Assembly (NCBI RefSeq): GCF_001468395.1
Contig: NZ_LNSG01000004.1
Coordinates: 372,001 to 436,000 of the forward strand
Direction of reading: 5' to 3'
DNA from: Sphingopyxis sp. H073
GTDB lineage: Bacteria; Pseudomonadota; Alphaproteobacteria; Sphingomonadales; Sphingomonadaceae
Length of the DNA stretch: 64,000 nt
A model generated the notes under the pieces. That model worked only from the letters and a program-made list of their open reading frames with translations. It was not told where the DNA came from and did not search any database. Position 1 is the stretch's first letter. The number at the start of each line of letters is the position of its first letter. Shown one piece after another: positions 1 to 7,945 of this stretch. Made by a program: the position numbers and the translations under genes.

Positions 1-542
1 CGGCCGACCGGCTGTCGCGCCGCGCCGAGCGCACGGGGAATATCTCGAACATCATCCTCGCCTCGCCTGACGTCGACCGTGAAACTTTCGAGCGCGACAT
101 CGTCGAAGAGGTGCTGGCACCCGACCGCGTCGCGCTCGGGCGGCGGATCACCGTCTATACCTCGCTGAAGGACAAGGCGCTGGCGCTGTCGCGGGCGCTT
201 CACGGCTATCCGCGGCTCGGTTCCCCCTATTGCTTCGATCCGTTCCAGGCGGCGGACCTCAAGGCGAAGGGTCTGCCCGAGCGCTGCTACCCCGCAGGGG
301 TTCCGGGCCTGACCGTGATCGACACGACCGATGTATCGCGCGGAGCCTCGGGGCACAGCAATTTCCTGCGCAGCGCGGTCGTGTGCCGCGATTTCATCGA
401 CGTTATTGCCGACAAGCCGGCACGGCCGCAGCGTGTCGCGACGCACCTCTCGCATGTCTTTCGCCTTGTTCCCGACCCCGCCGATCCCAAGCCGGACGAC
501 AATGCGGCGTGCAGCCGCACGCCCGGCGACGAAGAGGATTGA
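1..542 (+). CDS. Alpha/beta hydrolase, DUF900 type (C-terminal part)
   Basis: The gene enters from the left edge and is open from base 3, so only the last 179 residues or so are visible. The segments 'NIILASPDVD', 'ITVYTSLKDKAL' and 'LHGYPRLGS' are what I know from DUF900-type alpha/beta hydrolases, in which the strand before 'PDVD' carries the acid of the catalytic triad and a late His completes it; 'GHSNFL' is a candidate for that His region. The substrate is unknown. The last 25 residues or so are polar and look disordered. It ends 61 bases before cobT on the same strand, so they may share a transcript. The family call is fairly safe; the function is not. Confidence 0.6.
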   Translation, partial: ADRLSRRAERTGNISNIILASPDVDRETFERDIVEEVLAPDRVALGRRITVYTSLKDKALALSRALHGYPRLGSPYCFDPFQAADLKAKGLPERCYPAGVPGLTVIDTTDVSRGASGHSNFLRSAVVCRDFIDVIADKPARPQRVATHLSHVFRLVPDPADPKPDDNAACSRTPGDEED

Positions 543-603
543 GCCGGGCGGTGCGCCTCCCTCTCTTCCTTCCATTGCAAAAGCTGGCTAGATTCGACTC
601 GAC

Positions 604-2427
604 ATGGCAACCCAATCTCCCCTCGACGATCTGAAAGCCGCGCTGTCGAGCGTCGCGCGCGCGGTCACCCGCGACCCCGAGGTCGAGGTCGGTTTCACCG
701 CCGACGCACCGGTGCAGATCGGCAAGGCGATCAAGGTGCCGACCCCGTCGCGCACCCTGCCCCGCGATCAGGTGGCCGAAGCGCGCGGTTTCGCCGACAG
801 CTATGCGCTGCGAATGAAGCATCACAGCGACAAGATCCACAACGCCGCCCGCCCCGCCGAACCGCTCGCCGCCGCGGCTTTCGACGCGATGGAGCGCGCG
901 CGGATCGAGGCGCTCGGCGCGCGCAACATGGCGGGGATGCGTCAGAATCTGTCTGCCTCACTGACCATGCGGATGCGCAGCGATCCGATCAGCCGCGCAC
1001 AGGCGAAGGATGATGTGCCGGTGTCGAGCGCGCTCGAACTGCTGCTGCGCGAGGCGCTGACCGGCGAGCAGGCGCCGCAGGGCACGGAGACGGGGCTGTC
1101 GCTGGTGCGCGAATGGATCACCAAGGAAGCGGGCGGCGACATCGACGCGCTGGCGATGCTGATCGACGATCAGGCCGCCTTTGCCGAGACCGCCAAGGTC
1201 GCGCTCCGTCACCTCGACCTCATCTATGGCGACGAGCCGATGGAGGAAGGAAGCGAGGACACCGGCGAAGAGGATGAATCCGAGGCCGAGGAAAGTCAGG
1301 AGGAACAGGAAAGCGAAGACGGCGGCAGCGGCGAGAGCCAGGTCGACGCGCGCGCCGAGATGGCGGGCGATCAGGCCGACGATGGCGACAGCGACCCCGA
1401 CGCGCAGGAAATGGAAGCCGACGGCGAGCCCGAGATGGGCGGCGAAGGCGACGAAGGGATGCTGCCCGTGCGTCCCAACCGCCTGCCGACCGACGTTCCC
1501 GATTTCAACTACGTCCGCTTCACCGAAAAGCATGACGAGATCGTCGCCGCGACAGAACTTTGCGACGCCGACGAACTGGCGCGGCTGCGCGCCTATCTCG
1601 ACCAGCAGATGACGCATCTGCAGGGCGCGGTGACCAAGCTCGCGAACCGCCTCCAGCGCCGTTTGATGGCGCAGCAGAACCGCGCCTGGGACTTCGACCA
1701 GGAGGAAGGCCAGCTCGACGCCGCCCGTCTCGCGCGCGTCGTCGTCTCGCCGGGCAGTTCGCTGTCGTACAAGATCGAGCGCGACACCGATTTCCGCGAT
1801 ACCGTTGTCACTTTGCTCATCGACAATTCGGGATCGATGCGCGGACGTCCGATCAGCATCGCGGCGATCAGCGCCGACATCCTTGCCCGCACGCTCGAGC
1901 GCTGCGGCGTGAAGACCGAAATTCTCGGCTTCACAACGCGCACCTGGAAGGGCGGGCAGAGCCGCGAGGACTGGCTCGCCGCCGGACGCCCGCCGCATCC
2001 CGGCCGCCTCAACGACCTTCGCCACATCATCTACAAGCCCGCCGACGAACCCTATCGCCGCGCGCGCAAGTCGCTCGGCCTGATGATGCGCGAAGGGTTG
2101 CTCAAGGAGAATATCGACGGCGAGGCACTGATGTGGGCGCACCACCGGATCATCAACCGTCCCGAAGAACGCCGCATCCTGATGGTGATTTCCGACGGCG
2201 CGCCGGTTGACGACAGTACCTTGTCGGTGAACCACGGCGCCTATCTTGACCAGCACCTCCGCCAGGTGATCGAGTGGATCGAGAAAAAGTCGCCGGTCGA
2301 ACTTTGCGCGATCGGCATCGGGCATGATGTCACGCGCTACTACAGCCGCGCCGTCACGATCATGGACGCCGAGCAACTCGGCGGTACGATGGTCGAACAG
2401 CTCGCAGGCCTGTTCGATATCGATTGA
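604..2427 (+). CDS. cobT: Aerobic cobaltochelatase subunit CobT
   Basis: CobT with CobS forms the AAA+/VWA motor that, together with CobN, inserts cobalt into hydrogenobyrinic acid a,c-diamide in the aerobic cobalamin pathway. The 607-residue protein has the expected build: an N-terminal helical region, a strongly acidic low-complexity linker at about residues 210-290 rich in Glu/Asp/Gly/Ser, and a C-terminal VWA domain. The metal-site motif 'DNSGS' lies near residue 406 and 'ISDGAPVDD' follows about 130 residues later. Length matches the family (about 600-650). cobS is not in the window and probably lies to the left. The start has no strong ribosome site, but no better ATG is nearby. Confidence 0.93.
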   Translation: MATQSPLDDLKAALSSVARAVTRDPEVEVGFTADAPVQIGKAIKVPTPSRTLPRDQVAEARGFADSYALRMKHHSDKIHNAARPAEPLAAAAFDAMERARIEALGARNMAGMRQNLSASLTMRMRSDPISRAQAKDDVPVSSALELLLREALTGEQAPQGTETGLSLVREWITKEAGGDIDALAMLIDDQAAFAETAKVALRHLDLIYGDEPMEEGSEDTGEEDESEAEESQEEQESEDGGSGESQVDARAEMAGDQADDGDSDPDAQEMEADGEPEMGGEGDEGMLPVRPNRLPTDVPDFNYVRFTEKHDEIVAATELCDADELARLRAYLDQQMTHLQGAVTKLANRLQRRLMAQQNRAWDFDQEEGQLDAARLARVVVSPGSSLSYKIERDTDFRDTVVTLLIDNSGSMRGRPISIAAISADILARTLERCGVKTEILGFTTRTWKGGQSREDWLAAGRPPHPGRLNDLRHIIYKPADEPYRRARKSLGLMMREGLLKENIDGEALMWAHHRIINRPEERRILMVISDGAPVDDSTLSVNHGAYLDQHLRQVIEWIEKKSPVELCAIGIGHDVTRYYSRAVTIMDAEQLGGTMVEQLAGLFDID

Positions 2428-2620
2428 CCGGGCGACTGCCCGAAACGAGTGGCCACGGGTGGGTGACAAGCCCTTATACCCTCGTTACAAACCTTGCCCG
2501 AAGCAGCAGGGACTCGCGGGGCTTACGACGGGAACCGCTGCATCATCATTGTGCTGAAGGGTCGCCGGCACGAACTGAGGACCGCACCATAGAGGGTGCC
2601 GGCTGAGGGGGCGACTGACC
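2428..2620. other. Intergenic region without a recognised gene
   Basis: This stretch separates cobT from the acetolactate-synthase-like gene. I see no convincing reading frame or RNA gene. A purine-rich GAGGGGG at about 2605-2611 is the likely ribosome site for the GTG start at 2621. A promoter is probably present but I could not pick boxes with confidence. Confidence 0.4.
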
Positions 2621-4267
2621 GTGAAAAAAGCATCCGATCTGTTCATCGAGTGCCTGGAGGAAGAAGGCGTCGAATATATCTTCGGCGTTCCGGGCGAAGA
2701 AAATCTCGACTTTCTCGACAGCCTCTCGCGCTCCAAGAAGATCAAGCTGATCCTGACGCGCCACGAACAGGGCGCGGGCTTCATGGCCGCAACCTATGGC
2801 CGCCACACCGGCAAGACCGGCGTCTGTCTCGCGACGCTCGGGCCGGGCGCAACCAACTTCGTCACCGCCGCCGCCTATGCGCAGTTGGGCGGGATGCCGA
2901 TGATGATGATCACCGGGCAGAAGCCGATCAAGAAATCGAAGCAGGGCCGCTTCCAGATCCTCGACGTCTGCTCGATGATGTCGCCGATCACCAAATATAC
3001 GCATCAGATGGCGTCGTCGGACAATATCCCGAGCCGCGTGCGCGAAGCCTTCCGCCTCGCCGAGGAAGAAAAGCCGGGCGCGGTGCATATCGAGCTGCCT
3101 GAGGATATCGCCGACGAGCACACCGACTCGACGCCGCTGAAGCGCAGCCACTCGCGCCGCCCGAACGCCGATGTGAAGTCGATCCGCGAAGCGGTGAAGG
3201 CGCTCGAAGAGGCGAAATCGCCGGTGCTGGTCATCGGTGCCGGCGCAAACCGCACGATGACCAGCCGCATGCTGCTGCAGTTCATCGAGAAGACCGGCAT
3301 TCCGTTCCTCACGACCCAGCTCGGCAAGGGCGTGATCGACGAGCGCCACCCGAAATTCCTCGGCTGCGCGGCGCTGTCGGCGGGCGACTTCGTCCACCGC
3401 GCGGTCGAGGCGTCGGACTGTATCGTCAACCTGGGTCATGACGTCATCGAAAAGCCGCCCTTCTTCATGAAGCAGGGCGGCCCGACGGTGATCCATGTGT
3501 CGAGCAAGACCGCCGAGGTCGACCCGGTCTATTTCCCCGACATCGAGGTCATCGGCGACATCGCCAACGCGGTCTGGCAGATGAAGGAAGACATCGTCCC
3601 CAACGGCGGTTGGAAGTTCGACCATATGCTCGCCTTCCGCAAGGCCGAGGTCGAACATACCGCGCCGCTCGCCGCCGATACGCGCTTCCCGATCTTTCCG
3701 CCGCATCTGGTGCAGTCGATCCGCGACGCGATGCCCGACGACGGGATCATCTGCCTCGACAATGGCGTGTACAAGATATGGTTCGCGCGCGGCTATACCG
3801 CGTGCAAGCCCAACACCGTGCTGCTGGACAACGCGCTCGCGACGATGGGCGCCGGCCTGCCCTCGGCGATGATGTCGGCGATGGTCTATCCCGACCGCAA
3901 GGTCATGGCGATCTGCGGCGACGGCGGCTTCATGATGAACAGCCAGGAGATGGAGACCGCAGTGCGCCTCGGCCTCAACCTGACGGTGCTGATCCTCAAC
4001 GACAGTTCCTACGGCATGATCCGGTGGAAACAGGCAAACATGGGTTTCAAGGATTGGGGCCTGACCTATGGCAACCCCGATTTCGTCAAATATGCCGAAA
4101 GCTATGGCGCCAAGGGGCATCGCGTCGAGAGCGCGGCGCATCTGAAAGAACTGCTCGCGCACACGCGCGACACGCCGGGCGTGCATCTGATCGACTGCCC
4201 GGTCGACTATTCGGAGAACGACCAAATTCTCAACATCGACATTAAGAAGCTGTCGAAGGAGCTTTAA
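2621..4267 (+). CDS. Acetolactate synthase-like ThDP-dependent enzyme (large subunit)
   Basis: A ThDP-dependent enzyme of 548 residues in the acetolactate synthase/acetohydroxyacid synthase family, which joins two pyruvates (or pyruvate and 2-ketobutyrate). The ThDP-activating Glu is E49 in 'TRHEQGAGFMA'. The metal/ThDP motif begins at 'GDGGFMMN' near residue 433 and continues to 'LNDSSYGMIRW'. The start is a GTG preceded by GAGGGGG. No small regulatory subunit (ilvN) is next to it; the next gene is an aldehyde dehydrogenase. It may therefore be an AlsS-like catabolic enzyme or a relative acting on another 2-oxo acid rather than the branched-chain biosynthetic enzyme. Family confident, substrate not. 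Confidence 0.82.
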   Translation: MKKASDLFIECLEEEGVEYIFGVPGEENLDFLDSLSRSKKIKLILTRHEQGAGFMAATYGRHTGKTGVCLATLGPGATNFVTAAAYAQLGGMPMMMITGQKPIKKSKQGRFQILDVCSMMSPITKYTHQMASSDNIPSRVREAFRLAEEEKPGAVHIELPEDIADEHTDSTPLKRSHSRRPNADVKSIREAVKALEEAKSPVLVIGAGANRTMTSRMLLQFIEKTGIPFLTTQLGKGVIDERHPKFLGCAALSAGDFVHRAVEASDCIVNLGHDVIEKPPFFMKQGGPTVIHVSSKTAEVDPVYFPDIEVIGDIANAVWQMKEDIVPNGGWKFDHMLAFRKAEVEHTAPLAADTRFPIFPPHLVQSIRDAMPDDGIICLDNGVYKIWFARGYTACKPNTVLLDNALATMGAGLPSAMMSAMVYPDRKVMAICGDGGFMMNSQEMETAVRLGLNLTVLILNDSSYGMIRWKQANMGFKDWGLTYGNPDFVKYAESYGAKGHRVESAAHLKELLAHTRDTPGVHLIDCPVDYSENDQILNIDIKKLSKEL

Positions 4268-4273
4268 GCTTTC

Positions 4274-4299
4274 AGCCCCTCCCGCTTACGGGAGGGGCT
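4274..4299. terminator. Strong GC hairpin after the acetolactate-synthase-like gene
   Basis: AGCCCCTCCCG and CGGGAGGGGCT form a perfect 11-bp stem with loop CTTA, seven bases after the stop codon. There is no T-run, so termination is possible but unproven. The stem resembles the second palindrome at 4371-4388 and looks like a dispersed intergenic repeat. Confidence 0.5.
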
Positions 4300-4370
4300 G
4301 CGAAGACTTGCGAGCTTGCTCGCTAGTCGCAGCGGGGTGGGCATCGCACCCTGCTGACCCACCCCCAACC

Positions 4371-4397
4371 CCTCCCGCAAGCGGGAGGCGGGAGAAG
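4371..4397. repeat. Palindromic repeat next to the aldehyde dehydrogenase ribosome site
   Basis: CCTCCCGC and GCGGGAGG form an 8-bp inverted repeat with an AA spacer. The purine-rich right flank, GGCGGGAGAA, ends 7 bases before the ATG at 4402 and contains the only good Shine-Dalgarno sequence. The repeat thus abuts or supplies the ribosome site of the downstream gene. Confidence 0.55.
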
Positions 4398-4401
4398 CTG
4401 A

Positions 4402-5835
4402 ATGAAACTCAAGGACGTCTATCCGCTCTACCTCAACAACAAGGCGGTGCAGCCGAACACGGACCTTGCGGTGATCGACAAGTTCACCGGCGAGATCGCA
4501 TTCCGTACCGCGCTCGCGACCCCGGACGTGATCGACGAAGCGATCGCGGGTGCCGTCCGCGCCGCCGAGCCGATGGCGCGGCTCGCGAGCTTCGAACGGC
4601 GCGATGTGCTCGCCCATTGCGTCGCGCGCTTTCAGGAGCGGTTCGACGAACTCGCCTATGCGCTGTGCGTCGAGGCCGGCAAGCCGATCGCCGACAGCGA
4701 AGGCGAGGTCACGCGCCTGATCGACACCTTCCGCATCGCCGCTGAGGAAGCGACGCGCAATTATGGCGAGATCCAGCCGCTCGATATCTCGCCGCGCGCC
4801 AAGGGCTATATGGGCATGTGGAAGCGCGTGCCGATCGGGCCGTGCAGTTTCATCTCGCCCTTCAATTTCCCGCTGAACCTCGCCGCGCACAAGATCGCGC
4901 CGGCAATCGCGGTCGGTTGTCCCTTCGTGATGAAGCCCGCGTCGATGACCCCCCTCGGCGCGATCATCATGGGCGAGGTACTCGCCGAATGCGACATATT
5001 GCCCGAGGGTGCGTTCAGCATCCTGCCCGCAAGCCGCGACGGTGCCGACCTGTTCACGACCGACGAACGACTGAAACTGCTGAGCTTCACCGGTTCGCCA
5101 GGCGTCGGTTGGGATCTCAAAGCCAAGGCGGGCAAGAAGAAGGTCGTGCTTGAGCTCGGCGGGAATGCTGCGGTGATCGTCGACAAGGACGCCGACCTCG
5201 ACCATGCGCTCGCGCGGATCATCTTCGGCGGCTATTATCAGTCGGGGCAAAGCTGCATCCATGTCCAGCGCACGATCATCCACGAGGACATCTACGACCG
5301 CTTCCGCGACATGCTGACCGCGAAGGTCAAGACGCTGAAATCGGGCGATCCGAAGCTGCGCGATACCTTCATCGGACCGATGATCTCGGCGAAGGAAGCG
5401 CTGCGCCTGAAGGGCTGGATCGACGCCGCGGTGGCGGCGGGCGCGACCTTGCTCGCGGGCGGCGGATGCGAGGGCAACATGCTCGAGGCAACGCTGCTGG
5501 AGAATGTCCCCGATGACACCGACGTCGTGCGCGAGGAAGCCTTCGGCCCCGTCGTCGTCCTGTCGAAATTCGCGCAGTGGGAGGATGCACTTGCCGAGGT
5601 CAACGACAGCGAGTTCGGCCTGCAGGCGGGCATTTTCACGCGCGATATCCACAAGATACTCGAGGCGTGGGACCATCTCGACGTCGGCGGCATCGTCGTC
5701 AACGACGTCTCCTCCTACCGCGTCGACAACATGCCCTATGGCGGCGTGAAGGATTCGGGGCTCGGCCGCGAGGGCGTGCGTTTCGCGATGGAAGACATGA
5801 GCGAAATCAGGAATTTGGTGATCCGGCGAACCTGA
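4402..5835 (+). CDS. Aldehyde dehydrogenase family protein
   Basis: An NAD(P)-dependent aldehyde dehydrogenase of 477 residues. The general base Glu is in 'VLELGGNAA' (around residue 253) and the nucleophilic Cys in 'QSGQSCIHVQR' (around residue 287). The cofactor-binding 'FTGSPGVG' is also present. Length is normal for the superfamily. It follows the acetolactate-synthase-like gene by 134 bases on the same strand, which suggests a shared pathway from a 2-oxo acid to an aldehyde and on to an acid. Sequence style is like the lactaldehyde/phosphonoformaldehyde dehydrogenase branch, but I cannot name the substrate. Confidence 0.85.
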   Translation: MKLKDVYPLYLNNKAVQPNTDLAVIDKFTGEIAFRTALATPDVIDEAIAGAVRAAEPMARLASFERRDVLAHCVARFQERFDELAYALCVEAGKPIADSEGEVTRLIDTFRIAAEEATRNYGEIQPLDISPRAKGYMGMWKRVPIGPCSFISPFNFPLNLAAHKIAPAIAVGCPFVMKPASMTPLGAIIMGEVLAECDILPEGAFSILPASRDGADLFTTDERLKLLSFTGSPGVGWDLKAKAGKKKVVLELGGNAAVIVDKDADLDHALARIIFGGYYQSGQSCIHVQRTIIHEDIYDRFRDMLTAKVKTLKSGDPKLRDTFIGPMISAKEALRLKGWIDAAVAAGATLLAGGGCEGNMLEATLLENVPDDTDVVREEAFGPVVVLSKFAQWEDALAEVNDSEFGLQAGIFTRDIHKILEAWDHLDVGGIVVNDVSSYRVDNMPYGGVKDSGLGREGVRFAMEDMSEIRNLVIRRT

Positions 5836-5987
5836 TTGGCACAGAAACTTGCCGTCATATGTGTCAAATCGGCAACGTCATCGAACTGAAGTCGAACTTT
5901 CATCATTTTGTCGCGGGTTCGCCGCGCACGCTGTAACAAAACTCCTGTCTAGGCCGTGGGCAGCCAAGGCTGCTTACGGAGTACGAC

Positions 5988-6869
5988 ATGGCCTCGATCT
6001 CGACCCTGCCGATCCCCGCCCGTTTTGCCGATCCCTTCACCACCGATCCCCATATTCCGGAACGCGTGATCGGCGAACGGCGAAGCTATCGCACCGTGTG
6101 GGTCAGCGATATCCACCTCGGCACGCGCGGCTGCAACGCGCCGCTGCTGATCGACTTTTTCGACCATGTCGATTGCGAGACGCTGTACCTGGTTGGTGAT
6201 ATCATCGACGGCTGGCGGCTCAAGAAGCGCCACTTCTGGCCGCCCGAGCATAATGACGTCGTCTGGCGCGTGCTGAAGCGCGCAAAGCGCGGCACGCGCG
6301 TCGTCTATGTCCCTGGAAACCACGACGAGATGGTCCGACCCTTTGACGGCTTCGACTTCGGCGGCGTCGAGATCCGCCGCGAGGCTGTCCACGAGACCGC
6401 CGACGGCAAGAAGCTGCTGATCGTCCATGGCGACGAATTCGACGCGGTGATGCTTGCGCATCGCTGGCTCGCCTTCGTCGGCGACGCCGCCTACACCGGG
6501 CTGATGAAGTGCAACGTCGTGGTGAATTGGGTGCGCCACAAGCTCGGCCTGCCCTATTGGTCGCTGTCGATGGTCGCGAAGCACAAGGTCAAGAACGCGG
6601 TCCAGTTCATCGGCCATTATGAGGAAGTCGTGGCGCACGCGGCCCGCGCCCGCGGGGTCGACGGCGTCGTCTGCGGCCACATCCACAGCGCCGAGATGCG
6701 CGAGATCGAAGGCGTCAACTACTATAATGACGGCGACTGGGTCGAGGGATGCACCGCGTTGGTCGAGCACCACGACGGACGCATGGAAATCCTGCACTGG
6801 GCGCAGGAAGTCGCGGCGCGCAACACCCCCGCGCAACTGTCGCTGCCCGCACCGGCCAAGGCGGCCTGA
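5988..6869 (+). CDS. UDP-2,3-diacylglucosamine diphosphatase-like metallophosphoesterase
   Basis: A calcineurin-like phosphoesterase of 293 residues with the dimetal motifs 'SDIHLG', 'VGDIIDGW', 'GNHDEM', 'VHGDEFD' and 'GHIH'. These match the LpxH/YbbF family, which removes UMP from UDP-2,3-diacylglucosamine in lipid A synthesis. The start ATG follows ACGGAG. It is followed 11 bases later by a glycosyltransferase gene. Sphingomonads are known to replace lipopolysaccharide with glycosphingolipids, so this long LpxH-like form may hydrolyse another nucleotide-lipid or phosphate substrate. A small GCAGCC/GGCTGC hairpin (5960-5973) lies just before the ribosome site. Confidence 0.75.
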   Translation: MASISTLPIPARFADPFTTDPHIPERVIGERRSYRTVWVSDIHLGTRGCNAPLLIDFFDHVDCETLYLVGDIIDGWRLKKRHFWPPEHNDVVWRVLKRAKRGTRVVYVPGNHDEMVRPFDGFDFGGVEIRREAVHETADGKKLLIVHGDEFDAVMLAHRWLAFVGDAAYTGLMKCNVVVNWVRHKLGLPYWSLSMVAKHKVKNAVQFIGHYEEVVAHAARARGVDGVVCGHIHSAEMREIEGVNYYNDGDWVEGCTALVEHHDGRMEILHWAQEVAARNTPAQLSLPAPAKAA

Positions 6870-6879
6870 GGCGCGCCGC

Positions 6880-7935
6880 GTGAGAATCCTGATCGTCACC
6901 GACGCCTGGGCGCCGCAGGTCAACGGCGTCGTCCGGACATTGCAGGCGACGATCGGCGAACTTGGCGCCAAGGGGCATGAGGTGGGCGTGATTTCGCCAG
7001 ACCTGTTCCGCTCGATCCCCTGCCCGACCTATGGCGAAATCCGCTTGGCCTTCGCAGGACGGCGTGCGGTCGGCCGGCGCATCCGCGCCTTCGCCCCGCA
7101 GGCGATCCACATCTCGACCGAAGGACCGCTTGGCCTCGCGGCGCGGCGCTGGTGCCTGCAGAATCATTTTCCCTTCACGACCGCCTATCACACGCGCTTC
7201 CCCGAATATGTCGCGGCGCGGCTGCCGGTGTCGCCCGACTTCGTTTGGCGCTTCATCCGCTGGTTCCACCGCCCGGCGCAGCATATCATGGTCGCGACGC
7301 GCAGCCTCGCGCACGAGCTTGCCGCGCAGGGCCTGACGCAAACGATGATGTGGGAACGCGGCGTCGACCATGCGCTGTTCCGACCCGACCGCGCCCCCCT
7401 CTGCGCGTTCGACGGCTTGCAGCGGCCGATCCAGCTCTACGTCGGCCGCGTCGCGGTCGAAAAGAATATCGAGGCTTTCCTCGAAACCGCGCAGCCCGGA
7501 ACGAAGGTCATCGTCGGTGACGGCCCCGCGCTCACCGAATTGCAGGCGCGCTATCCCGAAGCCCGCTTCCTTGGCAAGCTCGGTGGCGAAACGCTCGCGG
7601 CCGCCTATGCCGGGGCCGACGTCTTCGTCTTCCCGAGCCGTACCGACACCTTCGGGCTTGTCGTCATCGAGGCGCTGTCGTGCGGCACGCCGGTCGCCGC
7701 CTATCCGGTTCCCGGGCCCGGCGACATCATCCGCGACAGTGCAGGTGCGCTGGACGACAACCTCGATCGCGCGATCGCCATGGCGCTGGCGTGCAGTCGC
7801 GCCGACGCTGCCGCGCTGGGCGCGCGCTACAGCTGGGAAGCCTGCACCGTGCAGTTCCTGCAAGCGCTGACCTTCGTCCCGTCAGGCGAGACCTCGGAAA
7901 TCGAACCGCTGATGGCAACGCCCAGCCTCGCCTAG
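6880..7935 (+). CDS. Glycosyltransferase, GT4/MgtA type
   Basis: A GT-B fold glycosyltransferase of 351 residues. The N-terminal 'RILIVTDAWAPQVNGVVRT' is typical of GT4 mannosyl/glucosyl lipid transferases such as MgtA and SqdX. The donor-binding half shows 'YVGRVAVEKNIEAFL' and 'FPSRTDTFGLVVIEALSCGTP', including the E-x7-E pattern. The GTG at 6880 is chosen because homology begins right there; longer readings would run into the phosphoesterase gene. Only 10 bases separate the two genes, so they form an operon. A role in glycolipid or surface polysaccharide assembly is inferred. Confidence 0.82.
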   Translation: MRILIVTDAWAPQVNGVVRTLQATIGELGAKGHEVGVISPDLFRSIPCPTYGEIRLAFAGRRAVGRRIRAFAPQAIHISTEGPLGLAARRWCLQNHFPFTTAYHTRFPEYVAARLPVSPDFVWRFIRWFHRPAQHIMVATRSLAHELAAQGLTQTMMWERGVDHALFRPDRAPLCAFDGLQRPIQLYVGRVAVEKNIEAFLETAQPGTKVIVGDGPALTELQARYPEARFLGKLGGETLAAAYAGADVFVFPSRTDTFGLVVIEALSCGTPVAAYPVPGPGDIIRDSAGALDDNLDRAIAMALACSRADAAALGARYSWEACTVQFLQALTFVPSGETSEIEPLMATPSLA

Positions 7936-7945
7936 CGTCTGAACC

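Noticed and set aside
958-4225. Long antisense frames opposite cobT and the acetolactate-synthase-like gene
   Set aside because: They are shadows of strong plus-strand genes, with no family signatures and no ribosome sites that make sense.
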